38,461 nucleotides of DNA from an uncultured Kiritimatiellota bacterium (lineage in GTDB: Bacteria; Verrucomicrobiota; Kiritimatiellia; RFP12; UBA1067), in assembly GCA_934654805.1 (NCBI GenBank), contig CAKUGW010000014.1:1-38461 (forward strand), written 5' to 3'. How positions within the stretch are numbered: the first letter of the stretch is position 1; every line of letters starts with the position of its first letter. The translations under genes and the position numbers were made by a program. Positions 1-6,412 of the stretch are shown here, one piece after another. A model generated the notes under the pieces. The model was given only the letters and a program-made list of their open reading frames with translations, did not search any database and had not been told where the DNA came from.

Positions 1-72
1 CGCGATGCGCGCCGCGTTGACGTCCACCACCACGACCTTGCGGTCGGGGTTCATCTTGGCGATCACCGCCAT
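1..72 (-). pseudogene. UDP-glucose 6-dehydrogenase-like fragment, 5'-truncated, runs off the left edge
   Basis: Reading the minus strand from the ATG at 72 gives 24 codons to the window edge, starting MAVIAKMNPD and continuing to VVVVDVNAARIA. This resembles the end of the first Rossmann beta-alpha-beta unit of eukaryote-type UDP-glucose dehydrogenases (TMAVIA...CP...VTVVDVNxxRI). The preceding glycine-rich GxGxxG strand that should bind NAD is not recognisable: the same frame stays open upstream to about 147 but reads an Arg/Ala-rich stretch. No Shine-Dalgarno sequence precedes the ATG. The gene therefore looks cut at its 5' end, perhaps by the rearrangement that brought in the adjacent transposase remnant. 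The match is short and the rest of the gene lies outside the window, so the call is tentative. Confidence 0.4.
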
Positions 73-176
73 CGTCGTCGTTGCCCCCGCCGCACCCCGA
101 CGCGGCTGGTCGACGAGAAACGCCGCACGTCCGCGACACAAGAAATAGGCCTCTTCAGAGGTTTGTGAAAAAAGCG

Positions 177-743
177 TCATAGCGAGCGGGTGGTTTCCGT
201 GTCCGGCAGGGCGTAGATCTTGAGCCTGGAATACTCCCTGTCCCTGAGCCCGTAGGCCTGCTTCACGAGCCACCGCACCTTGTTGTTGAACCCCTCCGCG
301 CCGGAATTGCAGGCCTTGCCGTACCTCCAGTAGCCGAGGATTCCCTCCATGTGTCCCTCGATCGTCCTGGCCGTCGACTCGAGTTCCGGGACCTCCGTGA
401 GGCGGGCTGTCGCGCACCCGTCCTCCAGCAGGAGTCTCGCGCCGTACTCGTGCCGCGCGAAGGCGTAGATGCCGCGCAGGCGCTCCTTCATGGCATACAC
501 GTCCGACAGTTCGCTGAAGGCGCCGCGTATCGGATAGGCCGAGACGTGCGCGCTCCCGCACGCCGGGCACCGGAACTGCGTCCTCTCCGCATGGACCATG
601 ATCCTGGACATCCTCCGCCTGTGGCACGAGAGCCTTGCGAGCCGCGACAGGTCCTCCACGCCGCACCCCTCGACGATCAGGTCCTCCCTGACCACTTGAA
701 ATCCGTCCAGCTGTTGCGTATACTTCCCCGTGCTTGACCGCAT
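177..743 (-). CDS. Internally deleted ISL3-family transposase derivative (188 aa)
   Basis: The N-terminus resembles the DNA-binding head of ISL3 transposases, with a CPACG zinc-finger half at residues 59-63. The C-terminus (about 81-180) matches the ISL3 tail, including GAEGFNNKVR around Glu150 and a YGLRDREYSRLKIYAL segment. Between them, at about residues 78-81, the helix-turn-helix and most of the DDE catalytic core of the usual roughly 400-residue protein are missing without loss of frame. The ORF has a good Shine-Dalgarno (AAAGGAG, 6 nt before the ATG) and a promoter-like sequence upstream (780-808), so it may still be expressed. It should not be able to transpose by itself. It could be a decaying remnant, or a retained DNA-binding product. 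A GGCCTCTTCAGAGG sequence at 148-161 may be part of an element end; no matching inverted repeat was seen on the other side. Confidence 0.6.
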   Translation of the reverse strand: MRSSTGKYTQQLDGFQVVREDLIVEGCGVEDLSRLARLSCHRRRMSRIMVHAERTQFRCPACGSAHVSAYPIRGAFSELSDVYAMKERLRGIYAFARHEYGARLLLEDGCATARLTEVPELESTARTIEGHMEGILGYWRYGKACNSGAEGFNNKVRWLVKQAYGLRDREYSRLKIYALPDTETTRSL

Positions 744-779
744 GCGTTCTCCTTTCTGTCCCTGCTAAGGACGAAAGGC

Positions 780-808
780 ATTGTATGCGGTCTTGCGCTT
801 CCCGTCAA
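780..808 (-). promoter_or_regulatory. Promoter of the transposase derivative
   Basis: On the minus strand, TTGACG (803-808), a 17-bp spacer and TACAAT (780-785) form a near-consensus sigma-70 promoter. The predicted start lies about 30 nt before the ATG at 743, and a strong Shine-Dalgarno follows. The rest of the 744-877 spacer holds nothing else recognisable. Confidence 0.55.
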
Positions 809-877
809 GCCCCCCTTGTGATGCGGCCCTCCATCCGGAACAAAGCTCCTTCGGCGCATTTCCGACGTGCGGCTCGT

Positions 878-1264
878 TCACGAAGAACTCGTCGCCGCGG
901 CAGACGGCTTTCGCGCGGAGATGCTCGAAGTGGCCGGCGGCAGCTCCTGCAGGGCGAGCGCCGCCGCGTACTGCGACAGCGGCGTGACGACGATCGCGAC
1001 GCCTTCGCGCGCGGCGGCTTCCGCCATGTCGGGCGGCACGGGGCGGCCATGGCAGAGGACGATCACCGAACACCCGACGTGCGTGCAGACGGCGACCGTG
1101 TTGAGGTGGTTCTGGACGGTGACGAGCGCACAGCCCGCGCCCGCGTGGCACATCACGTCCGACAGCAGGTCGCCGACGTAGCAGCCGCCCGCCGCCGCCC
1201 CGCCCGCCGCGACGGCGAGCGCGCCGCCGACCTTCCGGCGAATCTCCTCGGCCGTCAGGGTCAT
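878..1264 (-). CDS. DRTGG-domain protein
   Basis: A 128-residue protein whose central part (CYVGDLLSDVM, then a TVQNHLNTVAVC segment, then VIVLCHGRPVPPDMAEAA and GVAIVVTPLSQYAAA) matches the DRTGG domain, a small alpha/beta domain of unknown biochemical role. Stand-alone DRTGG proteins are known near [FeFe]-hydrogenase and signalling genes; here none of those are nearby. The chosen ATG has a GGAGG about 11 nt upstream and lies 17 nt after the proB stop, so the two are probably cotranscribed. The last 17 or so residues (Ser/Ala-rich) extend beyond the usual domain end and may result from loss of an earlier stop. Function unknown; domain assignment fairly secure. Confidence 0.65.
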   Translation of the reverse strand: MTLTAEEIRRKVGGALAVAAGGAAAGGCYVGDLLSDVMCHAGAGCALVTVQNHLNTVAVCTHVGCSVIVLCHGRPVPPDMAEAAAREGVAIVVTPLSQYAAALALQELPPATSSISARKPSAAATSSS

Positions 1265-1281
1265 GGGCCGAACGCCTCCGG

Positions 1282-2040
1282 TCAGAGCGCGGAGCCGGGG
1301 AAGAACGTGCCGACCGAGCGCCCCGCGAACAGCGCGGGAAAGACGGTCTTGCGGCCGTTCGCGATGTACGTGTCGATGCCCGCCTTGACCGCCGCGCGGA
1401 CGGCCTTGAGCTTCGAGTCCATGCCGCCCTTCGAGAGGTTGCCCTTCTCGCCGGGGCGCACGAGCGCCTTCACGTGGCGGAAGCTCGCGACCTCCGGGAT
1501 GCGCCGCCCCTGCGAGTCGAGCAGGCCGTCCACGGTCGTCAGCAGCACGAGCGCGTCGGCCTTGACGAGCTTCGCGATCAGGAACGAGAGCCAGTCGTTG
1601 TCGCCGAATGTCTGGCCCTTGAGCTCCTCGTCCGCCACGACGTCGTTCTCGTTGATGATCGGCACGATGCCGGCCGTGACGAGGCGTTCGAGCGCCTTCT
1701 TCACGTTCTGGCTGCGGCGGCGGTCCTCGAAGTCGTAGTGCGTGAGGAGGAACTGGCCGATCCGCACGCCCTCGACGCCGAAGAAGTGCTCGTACTCGCC
1801 GATGAACCGCGCCTGGCCGACCGCCGCGCACATCTGCACGTCGTTGACGTCCTTCGGGCGCGCCTTCAGCCCGAGCGCCTCGACCCCGGCCGCGACGGCG
1901 CCGGACGAGACGAAGAAGACGTCGTGCCCGTCCTTGCGCAGGCGCGAGAGCTGCGCGACGAGGCGGCGCAGGGCCGCGTGATCCGGGTGGCCGCTCTTCG
2001 CGGCGATGGCGTGGGTGCCGACCTTGACGACGATTTTCAT
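1282..2040 (-). CDS. proB: Glutamate 5-kinase, kinase domain only
   Basis: A 252-residue amino-acid-kinase-fold enzyme that phosphorylates glutamate to glutamyl 5-phosphate, the first step of proline synthesis. Visible motifs are the N-terminal MKIVVKVGTHAIA, SSGAVAAG, INENDVV, FGDNDWLS and the KGGMDSKLKA segment near the C-terminus. The E. coli enzyme is about 367 residues with a C-terminal PUA domain; this one stops after the kinase domain, as in several other bacterial ProB proteins. The frame is open for 15 codons upstream, but those codons cover the promoter, so the ATG at 2040 is chosen. The DRTGG gene follows at 17 nt. proA and proC are not in the window. Confidence 0.92.
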   Translation of the reverse strand: MKIVVKVGTHAIAAKSGHPDHAALRRLVAQLSRLRKDGHDVFFVSSGAVAAGVEALGLKARPKDVNDVQMCAAVGQARFIGEYEHFFGVEGVRIGQFLLTHYDFEDRRRSQNVKKALERLVTAGIVPIINENDVVADEELKGQTFGDNDWLSFLIAKLVKADALVLLTTVDGLLDSQGRRIPEVASFRHVKALVRPGEKGNLSKGGMDSKLKAVRAAVKAGIDTYIANGRKTVFPALFAGRSVGTFFPGSAL

Positions 2041-2073
2041 GCTGATATGCTTTCGTAGATGTGCAGTTCGCGT

Positions 2074-2082
2074 ATTATACCA
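2074..2082 (-). promoter_or_regulatory. proB promoter, extended -10
   Basis: Minus strand TGG-TATAAT (TATAAT at 2074-2079) lies between the copA stop codon and proB, giving a leader of about 27 nt. No strong -35 box is visible; TTCCGC at the 18-bp spacing (2098-2103) is weak. Confidence 0.7.
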
Positions 2083-2094
2083 CACGCCGCGCCG

Positions 2095-3753
2095 TCAGCG
2101 GAACGTGCGGTCGTAGAGGAGCGCCGCGTTCAGGACGACGAGCAGCGAGCCGCCGTTGTGGACGAGCGCGCCGACGACCGGCGTCATGATGCCCAGGACG
2201 CCCAGCAGCACCGCGACGAAATTGATGGTCATCGAGAGCGTGATGTTGAAGCGGATCGTGTTCAGGCAGGCCGTCGCGAGCCGCTTCAGGTAGGCGACGG
2301 AGGCGATGTCGTCGTTCATGATGGCGATGTCGCTCGCCTCCGCCGCGACGTCCGTGCCCGCGCCGGCCATGGCGATGCCCACGTCGGCGTACTTCATCGC
2401 GGCGGCGTCGTTCACGCCGTCCCCGACCATCGCGACGTGCCGCCCCTCGGCCGTCAGCGCCTTGACGGCGTTCACCTTCTCCTCGGGCAGGAGGTCGGCC
2501 CGGACGTCCGTGATGCCGCAGGCGGCGGCGAACGTCTCCGCAATCTCCCGGCGGTCGCCCGTCAGGAGGCACGACCGCACGCCGAGCGCGCGGAGGCGCC
2601 GCACCGTCTCCGGCGCCGTCTCGCGCAGCTCGTCCGCCACGTCCATCTTCGCCCCCGCGAGGATGCGTCCGTCCGCATCGCGGGCGAGCGCGTTCGCCCA
2701 CGTGCCCTTCGTGAGCGTGCCGGTCTTGTCGAAGGTCACGGTATCGACCGCGCCCATCCGCTCCAGCGCCGCGCCCGTCTTCACGAGCACGCCGCGCTTC
2801 GTCGCCTGGCCGATCGCGGCCATCACCGCAGTCGGCGTGGCGAGCGCGAGCGCGCACGGGCAGAACGTCACGAGCACCGTCACCGCGCGGGTCAGGCTCG
2901 CGTGCAGCCCGATGCCGAGCGCGAAGTGGCAGACGACGAGCGTGGCGAGGGCGACGCAGAGGGCGGCGGGCACGAGGATCGACGCCCAGCGGTCCGCCAG
3001 GCGCTGCATCGGCGCCTTGTGGCTGTTCGCCTCGTTGACGAGGCGGATGATCTTTTCGAGGCTCGTGTCCGCCCCGACGGCGGTCGCGCGGATCTCGACC
3101 CGTCCGTAGCGGTTCAGCGTCCCCGTGTAGACGGGATCGCCCGCGACCTTCCGGACGGGCACGGACTCGCCCGTGACGATGGACTGGTCCACCGTCGTCT
3201 CGCCGCCCGTCACCACGCCGTCGCACGGGAACGCCTCGCCCGGCGCCACGGCCACGATGTCGCCGACCGCGACGCCCTTCTTCACCGCGTCCTTCAGGCG
3301 GACCAGCGCCTTCACGCCCTTCGAGGCGCGCCCGACAGTGAAGTCCTCCAGCTTCTCGCCGATCGCCATGATGAACGCCACCTCGCCCGCCGCGAACAGC
3401 TCGCCGATCGCGATCGCGGCGACCATCGCCATCGTGATGAGAAGCCCGGACGTGATCCTGCGCCGTGCGAACAGGGCCTTGAGCGCCCGGTACGCCATCG
3501 GCAGTCCGCACAGCAGCACGGACACGAGCGCGGGATCCCACCACGGCGAGCCGCCCGCGCAGCCGGCATGCCCGCCCTTCACGTGCAGGACGAAGCCCGC
3601 CAGCACGCAGAGTCCGCTCGCCGCGACCACCCACCACGACTCCGCCGACTCGCAGAGCCCTTCAAGACGCGCGTCCAGCCGCGCCCAGGCGGACGCCGCT
3701 TCGGCGGGGCGGCCCTTCTTCGCCGCCCCTTCGCAACAACAGCAACAGCCCAT
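2095..3753 (-). CDS. copA: P1B-type copper-transporting ATPase lacking the nucleotide-binding domain
   Basis: A 552-residue membrane protein of the heavy-metal P-type ATPase family, expected to export Cu(I). Landmarks: an unusual MGCCCCC start, TGES at 194-197 (actuator), membrane metal site CPC at 298-300, phosphorylated Asp342 in DKTGT, TGD at 398-400 and GDGVND at 444-449. Only about 55 residues separate DKTGT from TGD, against roughly 145 in characterised CopA proteins. The nucleotide-binding domain with its HP and GxG motifs is absent, although the flanking P-domain parts join in frame. There is no N-terminal GMxCxxC metal-binding domain either. It lies 16 nt downstream of csoR, which argues for copper. 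Start chosen at the ATG after a GAAGGGGG-type ribosome site. Whether it can still hydrolyse ATP is open. Confidence 0.85.
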   Translation of the reverse strand: MGCCCCCEGAAKKGRPAEAASAWARLDARLEGLCESAESWWVVAASGLCVLAGFVLHVKGGHAGCAGGSPWWDPALVSVLLCGLPMAYRALKALFARRRITSGLLITMAMVAAIAIGELFAAGEVAFIMAIGEKLEDFTVGRASKGVKALVRLKDAVKKGVAVGDIVAVAPGEAFPCDGVVTGGETTVDQSIVTGESVPVRKVAGDPVYTGTLNRYGRVEIRATAVGADTSLEKIIRLVNEANSHKAPMQRLADRWASILVPAALCVALATLVVCHFALGIGLHASLTRAVTVLVTFCPCALALATPTAVMAAIGQATKRGVLVKTGAALERMGAVDTVTFDKTGTLTKGTWANALARDADGRILAGAKMDVADELRETAPETVRRLRALGVRSCLLTGDRREIAETFAAACGITDVRADLLPEEKVNAVKALTAEGRHVAMVGDGVNDAAAMKYADVGIAMAGAGTDVAAEASDIAIMNDDIASVAYLKRLATACLNTIRFNITLSMTINFVAVLLGVLGIMTPVVGALVHNGGSLLVVLNAALLYDRTFR

Positions 3754-3769
3754 GGCGACGCCCCCTTCC

Positions 3770-4048
3770 TTACCGAATGCCCACGTACTGCTCCAGCGAC
3801 TCCGAGAACTTCTCGATGGCCTCGTCGGCATGGCCCGCCTCGATGCCCTTGCGCACGCAGTGGCCGAGATGCCCTTCGAGGATCAGCAGGCCGATGCGGT
3901 GCAGCGCGGCATCCGCCGCGTTGATCTGGATCATGATGTCCTCGCACTTCGCATCGTCGTCCGCGACCATGCGCTTGATGGCGGCGATCTGGCCCTGCAC
4001 GCGGTTGAGCCGGACCTCCATCTTCTTCTGGTCATAGCAGTCTTTCAT
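3770..4048 (-). CDS. csoR: Copper-sensing transcriptional repressor, CsoR/DUF156 family
   Basis: A 92-residue all-helical repressor. The family motif RLNRVQGQI is at 13-21, and the metal ligands fall at Cys35, His60 and Cys64, the Cys-His-Cys arrangement (offset by one) of M. tuberculosis CsoR Cys36-His61-Cys65. This points to Cu(I) rather than Ni/Co (RcnR) or formaldehyde (FrmR). It is the first gene of a two-gene operon with the ATPase. A good Shine-Dalgarno (AGGGAG) precedes the ATG. The promoter carries an inverted repeat suited to autoregulation, so copper binding should release the repressor and induce both genes. Confidence 0.9.
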   Translation of the reverse strand: MKDCYDQKKMEVRLNRVQGQIAAIKRMVADDDAKCEDIMIQINAADAALHRIGLLILEGHLGHCVRKGIEAGHADEAIEKFSESLEQYVGIR

Positions 4049-4081
4049 CTTGATTCTCCCTTTTTACCTCAAGTGGCGCGT

Positions 4082-4111
4082 AGTATACCACAAAGGGGTA
4101 TGGGGTATCAA
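4082..4111 (-). promoter_or_regulatory. csoR-copA promoter with overlapping CsoR-like operator
   Basis: Minus strand TTGATA (4106-4111), 18-bp spacer, then TGG-TATACT (-10 at 4082-4087). An inverted repeat ATACC-N7-GGTAT (4085-4101) and a second ATACCCC half-site (to 4108) occupy the spacer and parts of both promoter boxes. This is the kind of AT-flanked, G/C-tract pseudo-palindrome that CsoR proteins bind. A repressor bound here would block RNA polymerase directly. Confidence 0.7.
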
Positions 4112-4135
4112 GAGGGTGACTGCCTTTCCCCGTCA

Positions 4136-4153
4136 CGGACGCTCTCGCGTCCG
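4136..4153 (-). terminator. Hairpin just after alaS
   Basis: CGGACGC-TCTC-GCGTCCG is a perfect 7-bp stem with a 4-nt loop, starting 5 nt after the alaS stop codon. There is no T-tract after it on the minus strand, so it is either a weak terminator or a 3'-end stabilising hairpin. Confidence 0.4.
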
Positions 4154-4158
4154 CGCGC

Positions 4159-5991
4159 TCAGCTCAGGTTGCCGATGACCGCCTTGATGCGGCGGACGCC
4201 GGCGGACGAGCTCTGCTCCTTCGTGATCTTGAAGCTGCCGAGCTCCTTCGTGTTCGCGACGTGCGGCCCGCAGCAGATCTCCTTCGAGACGTCGCCGATC
4301 GAGTAGAGCGAGACCTGGTCGCCGTACTTCGCGCCGAAGAGCGCCATCGCGCCCTCCTTCTTCGCCCCCTCGACGGTCGTCATCTTCTTCGTGACGTCGA
4401 TGCCCTCGGCGATCCACCTGTTGACGAGCGCCTCGACCTTCGCCTTCTCCTCCGCCGTCATCGGCTGCGGCCACGTGAAGTCGAAGCGCAGGCGCTCGGC
4501 CGTGATGTTCGAGCCCTTCTGCAGCGCCGTCGGCCCCAGCACCTGGTGGAGCGCCGCGTGCAGGAGGTGCGTCGCCGTGTGCATGCGCGTGACGACCGCC
4601 GAGTTGTCCTGGAGCCCCGCCTTGAACGCGCCCGCGCTCGTCGTGCGCGACAGCTCCTGGTGCTTGCGGTTCGCCTCCTCGAAGCCGTCCCTGTCGACCG
4701 TGAGGCCGTCCTTCGCCGCCATCTCGCACGTCATCTCGAACGGGAAGCCGAACGTGTCGTAGAGCTTGAAGGCCGTCTTGCCGCTGATCTGCGACTGGCC
4801 GTGCGCCTTCAGCTGCTCGGCGACCTTCCGGTACATCGCCTCGCCCTTGTCCAGCGTCGCGTTGAAGCGCTTCTCCTCCGCCTCCAGGTCGAGGCGGCAC
4901 TGCGCGAGGTTCGCCTTGAGCTCGGGGTAGACGTGGTGGTACTTCTCGCAGATGACCTCGGCGAGCTTCACGGTGAAGCCCTCGGCGATGCCGAGCTGGC
5001 GCGCGTAGCGCACCGCGCGGCGGATGAGGCGCCGCAGCACGTAGTTCGCGCCCACGTTGCCCGGCTTCACGCCGCCCTTCGGGTCGCAGAGGATGAACGT
5101 CGCCGTGCGCATGTGGTCGGCGATGATGCGGCGGGCCTTCAGGACCTCGGCGGGGTCCATGCCCGCCGGCACGTGCGCGAGGCCGTCGATCGCGTCCATG
5201 ATCGGCCTGAAGATCTCGGTGTCGTAGACGGTCGGCGCGCCCGTCATCATGCAGACCGTGCGCTCGACGCCCATGCCCGTGTCGACGTTGTGCCGGCCGA
5301 GCGGGACGAACTTGCCCTCCTCGTTCTTGTTGTACTGCATGAAGACGTCGTTCCAGATCTCGACGTACTTGCCGCAGTGGCAGCCGGGCCGGCAGTCGGG
5401 CCCGCACTTCGGCTTGCCCGTGTCGATGAACATCTCGGTGTCGGGGCCGCAGGGGCCGGTCGTGCCCGCCGGGCCCCACCAGTTGTCCTCGCGCGGCAGG
5501 CGGAAGATCCGCTCGTCGGGAAGCCCCAGCGACTTCCAGATCGCGACGGCCTCCTCGTCGGCGGGGATGTAGCCGTCCTCGCCCGGCCGGCCCTCGCCGC
5601 GGAAGACCGTGACGTTGAGCTGTTCGGGGCTGAAGCCGAGCTTCGTCGTCAGGAACTCGAACGACCAGCTGATCGCCTCCTTCTTGAAGTAGTCGTTCAG
5701 GGACCAGTTGCCGAGCATCTCGAAGAACGTGAGGTGCGCCGCGTCGCCGACCGCGTCGATGTCGCCCGTCCGGACGCACTTCTGCACGTCGGTGAGGCGC
5801 GTCCCCGCCGGATGCTCCATCGCGCCCATCAGGTACGGCACGAGCGGGTGCATGCCCGCCGTCGTGAAGAGGACGGTCGGGTCGTTCTCGGGAATCACCG
5901 AGGCGCCGGGGATGATCTTGTGTCCCTTCGACTCGAAGAACTTGAGGTAGAGGTCGCGGAGCTCGTCCGCCGTGATGTCGGTCTTTGCCAT
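4159..5991 (-). CDS. alaS: Alanyl-tRNA synthetase, short form
   Basis: A 610-residue class II synthetase that charges tRNA-Ala. The N-terminal catalytic domain is clear (FFESKGHKIIPGASVIP, GMHPLVPYLMG, EMLGNWSLNDYFK, GGVKPGNVGANYVLRRLIRR). The editing domain has its zinc/active-site set: HTATH (His471, His475) and CCGPH (Cys573, His577). The 876-residue E. coli protein has two further parts that are missing here: the beta-barrel before the editing domain, where only a short linker remains, and the whole C-terminal C-Ala domain. Short alaS proteins of about 600 residues are known in other bacteria. The start is the ATG preceded by AAAAGG; the upstream in-frame extension runs into the promoter. 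It is transcribed alone, with a leader of about 34 nt. Confidence 0.93.
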   Translation of the reverse strand: MAKTDITADELRDLYLKFFESKGHKIIPGASVIPENDPTVLFTTAGMHPLVPYLMGAMEHPAGTRLTDVQKCVRTGDIDAVGDAAHLTFFEMLGNWSLNDYFKKEAISWSFEFLTTKLGFSPEQLNVTVFRGEGRPGEDGYIPADEEAVAIWKSLGLPDERIFRLPREDNWWGPAGTTGPCGPDTEMFIDTGKPKCGPDCRPGCHCGKYVEIWNDVFMQYNKNEEGKFVPLGRHNVDTGMGVERTVCMMTGAPTVYDTEIFRPIMDAIDGLAHVPAGMDPAEVLKARRIIADHMRTATFILCDPKGGVKPGNVGANYVLRRLIRRAVRYARQLGIAEGFTVKLAEVICEKYHHVYPELKANLAQCRLDLEAEEKRFNATLDKGEAMYRKVAEQLKAHGQSQISGKTAFKLYDTFGFPFEMTCEMAAKDGLTVDRDGFEEANRKHQELSRTTSAGAFKAGLQDNSAVVTRMHTATHLLHAALHQVLGPTALQKGSNITAERLRFDFTWPQPMTAEEKAKVEALVNRWIAEGIDVTKKMTTVEGAKKEGAMALFGAKYGDQVSLYSIGDVSKEICCGPHVANTKELGSFKITKEQSSSAGVRRIKAVIGNLS

Positions 5992-6031
5992 TTCGATGCC
6001 TTTTGTCTGAAAATCCTGTTTGAATTTGCGC

Positions 6032-6040
6032 ATTATACCA
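6032..6040 (-). promoter_or_regulatory. alaS promoter, extended -10
   Basis: Minus strand TGG-TATAAT, with TATAAT at 6032-6037. At the 18-bp spacing the -35 position reads TGGCAC (6056-6061), a weak match. Confidence 0.65.
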
Positions 6041-6081
6041 TATTCGGCTCCGTCCGTGCCACTCGGCCGCGCGCCTCCACA

Positions 6082-6111
6082 TTGACCTCACGGGGCGGTT
6101 TATGCTAAACT
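6082..6111 (+). promoter_or_regulatory. Promoter of the small secreted protein / deaminase pair
   Basis: TTGACC (6082-6087), an 18-bp spacer and TGC-TAAACT (-10 at 6106-6111). The start would be near 6118, giving a leader of about 56 nt. It is divergent from the alaS promoter 42 bp away. Confidence 0.65.
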
Positions 6112-6173
6112 AACCGCCCTTCGAATCGGGAACCCGCCTATCCAACCGTCCAACAAAGGGAGTAGATGAAGAG

Positions 6174-6410
6174 ATGAGAAGCCTGCTGTGTTCCGTTGCC
6201 TGCCTCGCGGTCGCCTGGACGGCCTGTGCGGATGTCGTGTCGCACGTCTCGGGAACGGGCGAGTTCCGCGTGACGGTCCCGGACTTCGCGCGCGGACAGG
6301 TCGTTGCCGTGCGGGACGGCTCGAAGGTGCGGCCATTCCGCCGCGAGGGCGACGTCTTCGTGCTGCCGGCCGGGCCGCGCCGCCACTTCCGCTACCAGAC
6401 GATGCCCTGA
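6174..6410 (+). CDS. Small secreted protein of unknown function
   Basis: A 78-residue protein that starts with a typical signal peptide: MRSLL, a hydrophobic core to about residue 17, and a likely signal peptidase cleavage after the A-C-A of TACADVV. The mature part of about 58 residues is polar and basic with no recognised domain. A Cys lies at the cleavage region, but the sequence before it (WTA) is a poor lipobox. An earlier ATG at 6165 is closed by a stop after three codons. The gene sits after a good promoter and ends 2 nt before the deaminase start, so the pair should be cotranscribed and perhaps translationally coupled. I do not recognise the family. Confidence 0.5.
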   Translation: MRSLLCSVACLAVAWTACADVVSHVSGTGEFRVTVPDFARGQVVAVRDGSKVRPFRREGDVFVLPAGPRRHFRYQTMP

Positions 6411-6412
6411 AC

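Noticed and set aside
148..161. Intact insertion sequence with terminal inverted repeats
   Set aside because: A possible left end exists, but no matching right end or target-site duplication was found around 744-820.
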